From Symbiodinium sp. CCMP2592 (Eukaryota; Sar; Dinophyceae; Suessiales; Symbiodiniaceae): DNA of 64,000 nucleotides. The notes under the pieces were generated by a model, which was not told the origin of the DNA, made no database searches, and was given only the letters and a program-made list of their open reading frames with translations. Made by a program: the position numbers and the translations under genes. The DNA lies in NCBI GenBank assembly GCA_905221615.1, contig CAJNDT010006202.1, positions 1,173,848 to 1,237,847 of the forward strand, read 5' to 3'. Below, piece by piece: positions 36,293 to 48,054 of this stretch (positions are counted from its first letter, which is position 1; each line of letters starts with the position of its first letter).

Positions 36293-36680
36293 CTTCTCAT
36301 ATTGACTTGCTCTGCTGCCATAAGGCAACTTGCAGGTATAATGCAGTGAAACACCGAGATACACATGCGTGGCTTCTGATGGATGTAGGCTTACACGAGG
36401 TACCAGAGGGATTGCACACTGTCGAATGCTTCAGGCAAATCGAATGTATGAAGCCTGGATACATAACACTACATTGTCAATTCGGAACCCAGTTTAACAT
36501 GAGGAGTCATGTATAGTAGCCTTCGAAAGATCTTCGAAGAAAGTCTGAAGCCTACCTGTCTTAGTACTTAAGTATTTACCTTCGAGCGAGGAATTTGACC
36601 AGGAGAATGAAGCGATGTTTGCATTGTCTCAACGTACCTGCTGCTGGATAAGTCCAAACTGCATGCTACCCCCGAGAATC
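36293..36680. other. Anonymous sequence
   Basis: No gene or repeat was recognised. Confidence 0.4.
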
Positions 36681-36735
36681 CAAACCCTAAACCCTAACCC
36701 CTAAACCCTAAACCCTAATTAAACCCTAAACCCTG
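36681..36735 (-). repeat. CCCTAAA tract
   Basis: About seven CCCTAAA units with one CCCCTAAA and one AATTAAA variant. Confidence 0.88.
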
Positions 36736-36830
36736 CATTGGATGCGTGGTTTGTGCGGCCAGCCTCAGGTGTCGTGCAAGTGACGAGGCAGCGATCGGTT
36801 GCAGCTCCTGTCGGGATGTTGCCGAGAATG

Positions 36831-36893
36831 GGGGTCTCCGAAAATAGGGGTACCATATTTTGGGGTCCTTATAATAAGGATCCTACTATTTAA
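36831..36893. repeat. Family A left half only
   Basis: GGGGTCTCCGAAAATAGGGG then TACC...GGGGTCC and AAGGATCCTACTATTTAAG match the left and centre of family A. The right arm is absent. Confidence 0.75.
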
Positions 36894-39478
36894 GTGGAGG
36901 GGTTTTGGCAAACATGGATTTAGAATGCCATTGAGAGGTTCTCGGTTCGTCGGCAGGGAGAGGTTGCCTGCATTGGAAGATTGACAATGTCACGGTCAGG
37001 GTGCCCTCATAACAGGTTACAAGGTCAGATGTGTGTCGCTTCAGATTAGGAGGGCTGAGAGGAAGATAGCACGACTTCATCACCGCGAGGTGAAGGGGCA
37101 ACCTGCCCCAAAGTTCATGTGGCTTACGCGTCTTCTTCTCTTCATCCCAGCCTCAACCCTGAACTTCCCAAGCTAATTCTAGACTTGCTAAGCTGCCCCT
37201 TTCCGGTCTGGCACAACAGCTCACAACCTGCATGCTCGTCGAAGCCTCCGGCCCTTGGCTCTCAGGAGCACTTGTTCGGCAAGAGTTGATCCTAAACCCG
37301 GTTGTTGATCGAGCAATGTAGACCCCGACCCCCTGATACTACCTTCCCCTCTTTTCTGGACGGGTGCCAATATCCAATATCAGGATCGCCACTATGCTCC
37401 CGTTCAAAGTCGGTGTGTTTCTCAAATTGGGTCGTGCACATGAAGCCCCAACCACGCCAGAGCCCCTTCTCATGTTGGCCAGCCGCGTAGATTGCCATGG
37501 CTTGGCTTGACCAGCATCGACGGGAGTGCGGTCCGAAGGATACCTCGAACCGTAGGCTTTCTGTGGTCACGGCTCAAGATTAGGATTCCAGGTATCCTGT
37601 TCAAAAGGATTCCAGGTATCCTTTATCAAGAAACCTGGGCTTCGGACCACTCAAACCTGAGCCCAAAATTCTCCCGAAGTCATTTGCTGACGAGGGTTAT
37701 TGAATTTGGGACTCACGTCGTCGGCATGGTCGGATGTGGGCACTTAGCGGTATCAGGAGTTCTCAATTTGGAGTTTTTCTGGGCGTACTTTGTGCGGCCC
37801 CAAGAATTCTTGAATCCCAGACACCTACGAGCGATGCCGGTTCATGCGTGTAGAACTATGCACTTCAGGTTCGGGCGATATCCTTGTTGCGCGCATGGCC
37901 TGTTAGGTCAAGCCTAATTCTAATTCCATGCCGCGCAATCTGTCTTACCCGACTGTCTGGTATTTCAGTGTTTGTTATCTTGACACATCAGCATGACAAG
38001 CCCTAACTCAAGGACACCTGTTGGAATCCGGAAGGAGCATGTATGGCATGGTGGCCACGTAAGGTCCCAGTGCATAGTAGAGGCTGGGGAAGATGCCATA
38101 TTCAAGCCTTAACTATAGCAACAATCATACTCTCCAACGAAACTAACGAGAGCACCAAAGACCATTAAGACTATATATGATATATGTCTTCCAGTTGTAG
38201 CTGCACCACGCTTTAACAGAGCCTTAATGTTCTCAGACCTTTGCAGTTGAACTGCATCCGGAATTCACTGTTTTCAGACTGAGACTCATGCCGGATGTGG
38301 CACACCTAACTCTTCGTTGCCAGCCAGTGTCGGCCCAAGCGACCCACCCGTGGATATTTGCAGTGGACGAATTGGCATTTCAATTCCCCCCAGGGCCGCT
38401 TGGAAGCTCTTCAGTTCCGGGTTTAGGCTGGAGGGATAGCCGAGAGAGGTTTGCTGATGTCCTGTACCAGGCCCAGGCACAGGTACCCTTCGGATCCCTT
38501 GTTTGGCCATGGGCCATGGTCTTTGTATAGCCCCGGCTTCTTGTGGGAGTCGGCTAAGGGTTCGAGTTTGATGCTTTGGGGTGTGGCGACCGGTCAGTGA
38601 CCATGCGACTGCTGTGCCTGATGTCCTTGGAGCAAATCCCGAACATAACATGCACATACATGCGCTGGATCGATGCCGAGCGGCCTCGGGCTGATTGTTG
38701 GAGATGCGAGTTGTTGACTCCCGGACAAGACCCACCTTTTCTAAGGCTGTTATAGTAGGTTCGTCTCCGCAGCACCTGATTCAACCTGATTCTCACGCAT
38801 GACAGCAGCTGCCCCCGCAAAATTGGCAAACTCTTCGCTTCTCGGCGTCCGCGGCGCTCCCTGAAAGAAGTCTTGCAGGCAGCAGGCTGGAGCCGCTAAA
38901 GGCTGGATTAGCTTGAGCCGAAGCCCAAAGGAGCTCCACCCAACCCTTGGTGTTCGTCACGTCCAATGCCACGGCCCCTACGGCTCATGGGTTAGCCAGC
39001 AGATAAGGCCAATAGCACAGCAATCAGCACTGGACCCCTGATTGACATGAAAACGTATAAAAGCCGCCTGGCGCCCTCAACAGGGCCTTTCTTCCAAGTA
39101 CGAAAGGGGCCGTGCTTTTCAGAGATAAATCTGAGCCTTTCTTCCTTGTAGAGGATGCTCCCAAGACATGCTGCAAAAAGTCAATGCTGCAAGCAGCCGA
39201 GGACAAGTGCGAAGATGCCTGAGACCATGAAGCCCATGACTCCGGGACTCGTGTCCACCCAGCGAGTGCCGGAAACTCAGCAGTTCGTGCTTGGGTGTAT
39301 TTCGATTTGACGAGGCGTGCGAAATTCTGGAGTGCTGATGCCACATTGATGCTGTACTTCTGGCTCTTTGACTCGTGACCTACAGGGAATGTCGGAATGC
39401 TCACGTCGATGGCGGATACGGTGTTGTTCTTGGGGGTCTACTTCTAGGTTCTTATAACTGCCAGCGTATAGTATAAGT
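36894..39478. other. Anonymous sequence with one 24-bp-period duplication
   Basis: AGGATTCCAGGTATCCT occurs at 37582-37598 and again at 37606-37622. Open frames up to about 149 codons on both strands lack known motifs. Confidence 0.45.
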
Positions 39479-39511
39479 ACATATATATATGTATATATAT
39501 ATATATATAAC
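39479..39511. repeat. (TA)n microsatellite
   Basis: A short ATATATATATGTATATATAT run. Confidence 0.85.
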
Positions 39512-40729
39512 ATAGTCGAATCTAGCGTGACCTCGGCTCCGAACGTGGGAGGCTGCACACGTTGGTTTCCATCACTAGCCACCTCTGAATCCAAATCCTT
39601 GCATGGAGACCTGAACTTGACTTAACCGTGTTTAAGGGTTCAAGGGGACAGGGCACTTAGCAAGACTAGCTGTAAGTGGAGCTTAACCTCATCGGCGGTA
39701 CACACAGCTTCATTGTGTTACCCAACGAATTTCGAAGCATGAGCAGTCAAGCCGTCCAAGGTCTTCCAAAGACTCAGCGAAAAGATCGGACGGAGCCACC
39801 GTCGCACCTCAGCAGCGAGAAGGGGTCTAACTCGGGGGGTATGCTTCGTTTAGCATGCCTTAGATTTCAGAGTTGGGAATTGAAAAAATGATTACTAATA
39901 TTATTCCTCAGGGTTCCTTGTTTTACATATATTAAAAAGGAGCCCAAAACCCCACTCTTTCAGATTTGGGCATTCATTGTCAAACTTCTTCCGAAGCCTC
40001 AGCCGTAAATCGATTGGCGACCAAAGTTCCGGTCGCTGCAGAGTGGCAGCCAATTCCAGGTTTATTGTTTAGGGGTTTTAGGTTGGAAGATGTTGCAGGT
40101 TGAGCGCAGGATGAGCGGCTTGTAAAGGTGAGAGGTGGTTCCGAGATTTCGGGCAAAGGCGGGTGAAGCCTTGAACAAGATCGACATACTTTGCCGGACC
40201 ATTACTCTCCGAGTGACTTCCCAGCACCCTGCATCCTGAAGCATGCGGTCCCGTCCCAATGCTGACCCCTCGTCCCAAGTCCCAAGCGTCAATTTAGCGG
40301 CCCGAGGAAACGCAGTCTACTGCCACGGGCAACAACTCACCGCGTGCATCGGAGAACTGCTCCGAGGCGGGAGGTTGTCTCATGTATTGCCCCAGCATAC
40401 ATTTACCTTTGTGTATGCGCATGAACGTGTCACTGTCCGGTGGATCTCATGCGTGTACTGTATGCCGATACCCGCGAGAGGTCAGATGTATGACACCATC
40501 AGCCTTTGGTAGGTTTATTCTCTGAATGCCGCTCGAGATGTTCGTCCGTCCTTGATGCATCGTGTTTCATCATCTTGCGCCAAACACAGACAGCATGCAG
40601 CCGGATTGCCCACTTGGCTTCCTTGCTAGGCAGTTTGCAGAGTTCTGAATTTCGTTTAACATGGGGTTGTGATTGTCCGTCCACCCGTTTCAGCTCCTGC
40701 TGGATGCATGTTGTGGTCTACTTCTTCTC
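39512..40729. other. Anonymous sequence
   Basis: At 39888-39950 the words GGGTTCCTTG and AGGAGCCCAAAACCCC may be a decayed family D interior. No gene was seen. Confidence 0.4.
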
Positions 40730-40761
<32 letters not shown>

Positions 40762-40841
40762 GCTACTACGTACGACGACGACGACGACTACTACTACTAC
40801 TCCTACTCCTACTCCTACTACTACTACTACTACTACTACTC

Positions 40842-40900
<59 letters not shown>

Positions 40901-41006
40901 GCTGCCACGACGACGACTGCTACGACAAAAACTGCCACTACTACGACCGCGATGACGACAACGACTGCTGTTACTGCTGCTGCTGCTGCTGCTGCTGCGA
41001 CCGCTG
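40730..41006. repeat. Compound (TAC)n, (CGA)n, (CTC/CTA)n, (TGC)n array
   Basis: TAC units are interrupted by a CGACGACGACGA block at about 40772-40787 and CTCCTA variants, and end in (TGC)n at 40974-40999. Frames through it are Thr, Tyr, Leu, Val or Ala runs and are not genes. Confidence 0.95.
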
Positions 41007-41184
41007 CTTCGAATAATAACGTCGTCGTAATAGAACTTACTAATGAAATCTTACTGGCAGTGGTTCTAGATTCTAGCGATTGATTTGGGGTTGCCAGCAT
41101 GTTGAGCATCAGTAACTCTCTGGTGCTTCGTTGGGAATGGTGGAATGGATTATGGGAACTATTATTGGGGCTTATGTTGGGACT

Positions 41185-41276
41185 ACCCTCAGTCCCCATA
41201 GTAGTTCCTTTTTGGGGTTCATATTTAGAAACTTATGAGGTAATCCCCAAAAGGAACTACTATGGGGCCTCTGGGT
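41185..41276. repeat. Family B foldback element
   Basis: ACCCTCAGTCCCCATAGTAG then TTCCTTTTTGGGG pairs with CCCCAAAAGGAACTACTATG then GGGCCTCTGGGT. The centre reads TTCATATTTAGAAACTTATG. Confidence 0.9.
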
Positions 41277-42238
41277 GCAGTAGCGATCCATTCCCCCATA
41301 CCCTACTAAGCACCACACAGTTGAGGTCGGCGGGACGCAAGAGAAGACAGGGCCGGTATTGCCATTGCAGAAGCGCGAATCCGTCGCTTGGTGCGCTGCT
41401 GGGCCGGCAGAAATGTCGCTTCTGAACATAAGATAGGGGTTTAATTAGGGTTTAGGGAGGGCACTTTCAGGGTAGGTGTCGCTATAGAAACGATGGTTGC
41501 AATTTGTGAGCAGGGCCTGCTACTTGCCGAAACTGGCAGTGTGGATTTAGGGCTCAAACCGGGCCGGGGGCTGATTGCGGTCTATATGTCTAGCTTTAAG
41601 TAGTTGTCTGCGGGTATGTGGCTTCGGCGGCGTGTGATTTTGCTATTGCGTGAATTTACAAATGTTTGCAAATTGGGGTGTTTGTTGGGTTTGGGGCATA
41701 GGGCACCATAGAGCTTTATGTTGCATTTGGTGTTTAGCGTTCCAGAGCTGAGGCGGCATAGAAGGTTGTGATATTTAACATATCGGTGGGTCGAGTCGGA
41801 AGCTGGAAGCGAAGGTCGGCAGGCAGCGAGTTTGCCAGACTAGGTTCCAGAACACCTAGTAGTGGAGTAGGTGACCTTTACCCTTCTTTGGGTAGTATCT
41901 TATATAACCCCGATATAACCAAATAGGTTAACCTTTAGTTCCCCATGATACCCGACAAGTAGGAAGCCCTTCGGAGGCCCCTAAACCCTATAGATCCTTT
42001 AAAGGCACCCTATAGATTCCTTAATGGAACCCTATAAGGAATATTCCTTAATTAAGGGATATAGGATCACTCCTTACCGACTGTTGGGCTCCACTCTCTC
42101 AGGGTCAGGCCAAGCTTGTTGAAACTCCCAGCCCTTTTCGGTTAAGGACCAAGGAGCCTATCATTGAACATATACGATAAGAAACTTTATGCTCTGACAT
42201 AAGTACCGTCAATCATATGAAAATGTATGCATATATGA
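41277..42238. other. Anonymous sequence ending in repeat H units
   Basis: At 41978-42060 AACCCTATAGATCCTTTAAA, CACCCTATAGATTCCTTAAT and CCTTAATTAAGG words form a decayed repeat H array next to a family-C-like palindrome. No gene was seen. Confidence 0.45.
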
Positions 42239-42257
42239 TAACCCTAAACCCTAAACC
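42239..42257 (-). repeat. Short CCCTAAA tract
   Basis: Two to three CCCTAAA units. It forms an outward-facing pair with the TTTAGGG tract at 43116. Confidence 0.6.
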
Positions 42258-42411
42258 ATGTAGAAAGGAATGGGGCTTCTAAGGGTTCATTGACCGCGTG
42301 GGCCAAGGATATCAAAGACGAGGAGAACCGGGGCTCTGCATGTCTGGTCTTCCGGGATGTCGGGGTCTCTAAGGGGGCTGCTATAAGGGATCTGCAAGGG
42401 TACTATAGTCT

Positions 42412-42437
42412 AGGGGCCTTAAATAATTAGACTAGGG
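42412..42437. repeat. Family D end fragment
   Basis: TAGGGGCCTTAAATAATTAG then ACTAGGG matches one arm of family D with no partner arm nearby. It lies between two copies of GGATGTCGGGGTCT (42356 and 42442). Confidence 0.55.
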
Positions 42438-42570
42438 TCGGGGATGTCGGGGTCTAGGGACCTACTCATGTCATGTTTGGGCAGCCGAGCTTCTACTCAA
42501 ATTTCCGGTGGGAGCTCCCAAGCCCGAAAAGCGAAGCAGCCTGCAACCTTGGGCTCGTAGGCATCAACAT

Positions 42571-42671
42571 GGGAGTTTCCGATAATTAGGAGTACCTCAT
42601 TTTGGGGTCTTATAGTAAGGATCCTATTATTTAGGGTACTTTATTAGGGTCCCCTATTTTCGGAAACTCCC
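42571..42671. repeat. Family A foldback element (complete)
   Basis: GGGAGTTTCCGATAATTAGG pairs with CCTATTTTCGGAAACTCCC. ACAT lies on both flanks (42567-42570 and 42672-42675), a possible 4-bp target duplication. Confidence 0.88.
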
Positions 42672-43115
42672 ACATGCCAGAGCCCCGAAAGATTCGTGGA
42701 AACCTTCGGACCGAAGCTCCAGACCCGTCTTTTGGGTTCTTCTAGGAGCCTACAATGTACACGTTGCCGCTGGTCATACTTTATGGCCATAATTACGGGG
42801 TTTGCTGAAGGCGTGAATTCCAACTCCCGGAAAAAGCTTAAATCGCCATGCAAGGCAAGGAGGGTGTCAGCATGGGTGGGTAGCCAAGCAGGTGTATAAA
42901 TGAAAGCTGAGCGAACACCTGTGCTGGGAGTTGAATCTTCTTCAGGTGGTCTCGCAAAACCCTGGGCGCTGCCCGTCCCTGTTCGAAATTGCTTCGCAGA
43001 GACCGAGACCACTGCACCCTGCAGGAGGAATTCGAGGACTACAATGACGCAGACGGAAACGTGCCCTTCTCTCCGCTGAGCTGGCTTGCTTGCCTGCACG
43101 GGATGGTCTTCTTAC
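42672..43115. other. Anonymous sequence
   Basis: A 151-codon minus-strand frame (42644-43099) lacks an upstream ATG and runs into the family A element. It is not called. Confidence 0.4.
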
Positions 43116-43168
43116 TCTTTAGGGTTTATAGGGTTTAGGGGTTTATAGGGGTTTAGGGTTAGGGTTTC
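43116..43168 (+). repeat. TTTAGGG tract
   Basis: TTTAGGGTTTATAGGGTTTA then GGGGTTTATAGGGGTTTAGG, ending GTTAGGGTTTC, on the + strand. Confidence 0.8.
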
Positions 43169-44483
43169 TTTATGGTCGGATCCAGCTCTTACGGGCAGGG
43201 GAGGGTCCGAAGGATGTTGGTGCGCGATGTTTCAGCAGCTTGGGGTTTAGATCGGCTTCACCTTGGGCAACCTCCAGTGACAGCAGCGGGGGCCCGACAA
43301 AGACTACAGACTCGCTCTCTTAAAGGTAATGCAACACCCGGTGTCTACCAGAAAACGAAAGAAGACGACATTCGATGTATAAACTTGCTTGTACATTTAT
43401 GTGCGTACAAACAGAAATACAGATGCAACATGATGCAAGTACAGAATCCCGTTTAGCATGAATGAAACCAAAGCTGTAGCTACATATCCTATTTGCGGAT
43501 TAGACATAGATACACATGTGGATGCACATCTAAAGTCGTGATATACGCAGGTATCCTGACCAACACACAGCAGCGTGTAGAGTAGGCCCTGAAGACACTG
43601 TCAACCAAAGGCACTAGGCATCGGAAGCCGATCTGGGCGAATGCTGAATACCGAAATCAAGAAGATGTATTCAGTATTATTGTTCGTATGAGAAACCATG
43701 TAGCCGCTTGCCAGTTCGGTGAAAAGCACCGCGACGACTCCCAGCCGCAGTGGCCGTCGCGCCGAGCGCCGTGCAAGGCGTCGGCGTGAGGCGCAGAAGG
43801 CACATCGCGGTCATCGTTCGTGTTTGACAACATGACATGCAAAGGGCTACTATAGCACGTGTAGCAAGACATGAAGCATGGATGCGCTTTGTTGGTATCT
43901 TGGCCTAAATCCGTCTCAGAGTGGAGCAATGAAGGGATGGGTGAGAGAGCTGGTTGAAAGGGGGCAAGTTGTGGAATTCGCGTTGCCATGCAAACTAAAT
44001 TCAGATACCGGATTTTGTTTTTGTTTTTGGTTTGCTGCCGGTGCTGGCATCGTTGCATTTCTAATACCAGTCACGGTGAGGGTGTTGTTTGCCCGTGGTG
44101 GCAGTGCCATTTGTGAAAGTCTTTGTTACTACCATGCATTCGGATAACTCTCAATACTAGCCCCGATCACAAGCCTTCAGCTTCTCAAGCCCTGGCTATC
44201 TACCACACTTGAGCCGAATACTACATGGTCCGATTCTCAAGTCCAAATTACCCCTGACCTTCTGAACAGAAACCAGATATCCAAGCACAGGCCCAGCAGC
44301 CGCCAGTCAATGTGCATGAGACAAACGCTGAACCCCCCAAAAATGTGCCCTACCACGCCCTACCGACTCAGGCTGCGCAGCAGCAAGTGAATTCGAGGGG
44401 ACCTACTGCCGTCACCTTCGCGGACCGGCAGGGGCTAAGGTCTAAGATTTTGCGGGGTGCATGCTTTCAGGGTTCAAGTTTTG
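43169..44483. other. Anonymous sequence, no gene recognised
   Basis: Open frames of up to 133 codons on both strands (43657-44147) without known motifs. Confidence 0.4.
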
Positions 44484-44601
44484 CTTTTTTTGTTGGGGGG
44501 GGGGGGGTCTTTATGGTAATTATAGTATAGGCCCCAAAACCCTACTAATGTAACGGCCGTTTAATAGTGGGGTACCCCCCCCCCCCGACCAAAAAAAAAA
44601 T
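44484..44601. repeat. Inverted repeat with poly-T/poly-G and poly-C/poly-A arms (hairpin P)
   Basis: The left arm is C, T7, GTT, G13, T. The right arm is TA, C12, GACC, A10. Reversed and complemented, the right arm reads T10 GGTC G12. The interior (ATTATAGTATAGGCCCCAAA then ACCC) is family D core sequence. Confidence 0.75.
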
Positions 44602-44752
44602 TCTATTTAATATGGAACCGGTAGCCACGGACAGGGGTCAGGGGTCGGTCTGAGTGGCAGGGAATTGGGAGGTGCCGGGGTTTGGGGGCTGGCTTGGGTG
44701 CAGGGTCTGCGGTTCTGCGCGACTGCGCGGTCGGGGGTCGAGGGGGTCTGGG

Positions 44753-45025
44753 CCAGCGCCTGAAACCCTAAACCCTGAACCCTAAACCCTAACGAATCCT
44801 AAACTCCTAGACCCTATAACAAACCCTAAACCCTAAGCCCTAAACCCTTCCAAAGGGGGGTCGGTCCAGATTCGACCCAAAACTTAATTTTTTATACAAA
44901 CTTTAGTACTGGAGAGGCCTCTTTTGAGCTAGGGTCCAATCCCCGATTCGGCGGTTCACCCTAGCAGCCCCCCCCAATAATCAAGGTATAGTAGAATAGT
45001 AGTACAGTAGTAGTACAGTAGTAGT
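44753..45025. repeat. Copy 1 of a roughly 273-bp duplicated block
   Basis: The block starts CCAGCGCCTGAAACCCTAAA, contains a CCCTAAA-rich tract (44762-44850), GGGGGGTCGGTCCAGATTCG and a poly-C run. It ends in the first AGTAGTAC units. Copy 2 at 45484 differs at only a few bases. Confidence 0.9.
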
Positions 45026-45427
45026 ATAATAATAGTGCAGTAGTACAATAGTAATACAACAGTAGTACAGTGGTAGTACAATAGTAGTACAGTAGTAGTA
45101 CAATAATAGTACAGTAGTACAATAGTAGCACAATAGTAGTACAGTAGTAGTACAGTAGTAGTACGATTATAGTACCGTAGTACAATAATAGTACAGTAGT
45201 AGTACAGTAGTAGTACAATAATAGTGCAGTAGTACAATAGTAATACAACAGTAGTACAGTGGTAGTACAATAGTAGTACAGTAGTAGTACGATAACAGTA
45301 CAGTAGTACAATAGTAGTACAGTAATCGTACAGTAGTAGTACAATAGTAGTACAGTAGTACACTAGTAGTACAGTAGTAGTACCACAGTAGTACAGTAGT
45401 AATACAGTAATAGTACAGAAATAGTAC
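44985..45427. repeat. AGTAGTAC/AATAGTAC minisatellite with 189-bp higher-order period
   Basis: Units of 8-9 bp. The stretch starting TAGTGCAGTAGTACAATAGT at 45033 recurs at 45222 with the same variant order, giving a higher-order repeat of 189 bp. The minus-strand frames (Tyr, Cys, Thr, Leu, Val) are low-complexity artefacts. Confidence 0.93.
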
Positions 45428-45428
45428 C

Positions 45429-45486
45429 AATAAGCAAAGCATAAAGCCAGTGAGTACATTCCCCCAATAAGCAAAGCATAAAGCCA
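45429..45486. repeat. 35-bp tandem duplication
   Basis: CAATAAGCAAAGCATAAAGC then CAG occurs at 45429 and 45464, separated by TGAGTACATTCCCC. It joins the minisatellite to copy 2 of the block. Confidence 0.8.
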
Positions 45487-45759
45487 GCGCCTGAAACCCT
45501 AAACCCCGAACCCTAAACCCTAAAGAATCCTACACTCCTAAACCCTATAACAAACCCTGAACCCTAAGCCCTAAACCCTTCCAAAGGGGGGTCGGTCCAG
45601 ATTCGACCCAAAACTTAATTTTTTATACAAACTTTAGTACTGGAGAGGCCTCTTTTGAGCTAGGGTCCAATCCCCGATTCGGCGGTTCACCCTAGCAGGC
45701 CCCCCCAATAATCAAGGTATAGTAGAATAGTAGTACAGTAGTAGTACAGTAGTAGTACA
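45484..45759. repeat. Copy 2 of the roughly 273-bp duplicated block
   Basis: Same order as copy 1: CCAGCGCCTGAAACCCTAAA, CCCTAAA words, GGTCGGTCCAGATTCGACCC, poly-C. It ends in only about 40 bp of AGTAGTAC units before unique sequence. Confidence 0.9.
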
Positions 45760-46144
45760 GATTTTCATTCCTGACGCCCCAATAAGCGAAACAATTCTGC
45801 AAGAGATTTTCGGGCTTCAGGGCCAGGGTTTTAGGGTTGGGTGGGGGTTTGGGTGGGGGTTTAGGTCGTGGCTGCCTTAAGATTGACCATCAGCAAATAG
45901 CACAGCCCCGCCACCAAAAAATCACCCCAGCCAAAAAAAAACGCATAAATTAGAACAAGCCAATTTTTTTGTCAGATTCGGAATTAGCCCCGGAGCCGAC
46001 GCATTAAAAGAGCCCATATTCCTAAACGGACCGTTACATTAATCAATTTAGTGAGGCTGTGACTGCTCCCCTCAGCCGAACAAAAACCCTACCAAGGAGA
46101 ACAAATTCTCGAAGACCCTCGAGCATGAATGTCATAGCAGGCTT
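45760..46144. other. Anonymous sequence with A9 and T7 runs
   Basis: Nothing recognisable beyond the homopolymers near 45943 and 45965. Confidence 0.4.
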
Positions 46145-46228
46145 CCCCATAGGCTCCATATTGGTAGTTCCTTTTTGGGGTTCATATTTCGAATCCGATA
46201 AGGAAAAACTACTATGGAGCCTCTGGGT
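46145..46228. repeat. Family B foldback element (slightly decayed)
   Basis: CCCCATAGGCTCCATATTGG then TAGTTCCTTTTTGGGG pairs with AGGAAAAACTACTATGGAGC then CTCTGGG. Three extra bases in the left arm and a shortened right arm set it apart from the 17896 copy. Confidence 0.82.
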
Positions 46229-46372
46229 AGTGTTTAGAATTTGGAGGCCGGTTTCCGGGCCGGATTAAGGACATCAGAATCCGTGGGATCCGATTCCGTG
46301 GGTCCATGCCGGAAGACGCCTGCATGTCAGCCGATAAAACGCTATGTCGGAACAGGATATTTGTTTTATGTA

Positions 46373-46420
46373 GGTGTGTGTGTGTATGTATGTATGTATG
46401 TATGTATGTATGTATGTATG

Positions 46421-46467
<47 letters not shown>

Positions 46468-46520
46468 ATATATATATATGTATATATATATAATATAATA
46501 TAATATAATCTAATATAACA
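46373..46520. repeat. (TATG)n, (TA)n, (TAATA)n microsatellite
   Basis: About 12 TATG units, then TA repeats with TGTA interruptions, then AATATAATATAATA. Confidence 0.95.
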
Positions 46521-46657
46521 AAATATAATATACATATATACATATGTACATATAAATGCACATGTCTATATGTATGCATATGTGTATACAGACGCGGTGT
46601 TTATGTATATTTGTATGTGCATAGTCAACTCTACCCATATTTGCACATGCATGTGAG

Positions 46658-46684
46658 GCCCCTAAACCCTAAACCCTAAACCCG
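46658..46684 (-). repeat. CCCTAAA tract
   Basis: CCCCTAAACCCTAAACCCTA then AACCC, about four units. Confidence 0.85.
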
Positions 46685-47339
46685 GTTGCCTCGCAACCCT
46701 TGAGCCCTGGCAGGAGCTTGGCGTGGAATGCAGCCAGAGCCCGACACAGACCTACACAGGCTGCTCATCGGAGAACAATTTGGACCATAAGACCTGCAGA
46801 ACTTTAATAGGTTGAGAAATGCCGCAGACTTTGCAAGTACCTCTTTAAATTGAGGCACCTAGATCTAGATTTCTCTTATTAGACTGGCGTAAGTCCTGTC
46901 TTGAGGATGGAAGTAAGGCACCCCATAATTTACAGCACCGGCCAGGCATGGCTCCTTCGGTTCCTAGTCAGATACATGCCAGGCTGAAACCGAGACTGGG
47001 CGACATGAGATGGCTCACGTGGCACGTGGTCTAAGCCATTTCATTCAGAACGTTCGGGCGGTTCCGCGGAAAGATCAAACAACAGAACCTCTCCAGAACC
47101 CAAGTATAACCCCAAGCCTAAAGCTGAACCCCCCCAGTCTAAATCCCAGCACCCAACCTAGCACCTGCAACTCCGTAGATGCTCAGAGACCCTTGACTAT
47201 CCTCAGCCAGGCCCCGGCACGGTGCCCTCTCCAGGGGCGGATGGTAATTGGCCAGGCCGGACATGTGTAGAGCTCAAGAGCTAGAAGCACAGGCGCGTGC
47301 TAATTTTGTGTGCGTGTCTTCTATATGAACACAACGATG
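46685..47339. other. Anonymous sequence
   Basis: No gene or repeat was recognised. Confidence 0.4.
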
Positions 47340-47612
47340 ACCAACTGCATGTATGTATGTGTATATCTATATGTATATGTGTAGAATGTATACACATGCT
47401 CATGTGAAGCAATGTCATGTTGTGTTATGTTATTCCTGCCGTGCAATGCAATACCATGCCGCGCCATGCAATGCCATGCCATGTCATGAACGTTTTGTTG
47501 GTATGTGTTCACATACACACACACACACATACGTACATAAATACATGCAAACATACGCACATACGCGCGCATGTAAATGTACATGCATATACAACATACA
47601 TACATACATACA

Positions 47613-47674
<62 letters not shown>

Positions 47675-47700
47675 CTTATATCTATATACATACATATGTA

Positions 47701-47745
<45 letters not shown>

Positions 47746-48010
47746 GTGTGTGTGTGTGTGGGTGTATGTGTATGTGTATGTACGTATGTATGTATATATA
47801 TATATATATGTATATGATGTGTACATGTATATGTACATGTATATTTGAATTTGTATGTGTACGTGATAAACCACTGTAGGGAGGCAGACAGGTTGGTAGG
47901 ATGGAAAGGTGGGTGGGTGGTGGGTGGATGGGTGGGTGAGTGAGAGGGCTTGTGTGGAGGGGGGGGGTGGTAGGGTGGGGCGGGTGTAGGCATCAGGTAG
48001 GTAGGCAGGT
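47340..48010. repeat. Microsatellite complex
   Basis: In order: TGTATG/TATA units, a degenerate ATGCC/ATGTC stretch (47400-47490), (CA)n, (ATAC)n (47595-47640), (TA)n with (TG)n, then GGTGGGTGGA-type G-rich repeats (47905-48005). All long frames here are repeat translations. Confidence 0.93.
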
Positions 48011-48054
48011 AGGCAGACCTCCAAGCAAGCAGTTATTTCTGTCGTGCAGGTATC

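Noticed and set aside
40506-41199. Frames of 115-169 codons on both strands
   Set aside because: They are Leu, Thr, Tyr or Val runs from the compound TAC/CGA/TGC array.
44985-45427. CRISPR-like regular repeat
   Set aside because: Units are 8-9 bp without unique spacers; it is a minisatellite in a eukaryotic setting.
44956-45474. 172-codon minus-strand open frame
   Set aside because: Translation of the AGTAGTAC minisatellite.
47340-48024. Several 100-170 codon frames
   Set aside because: Alternating Tyr/Ile/His/Thr/Val/Cys patterns are translations of AT, CA and ATAC repeats.
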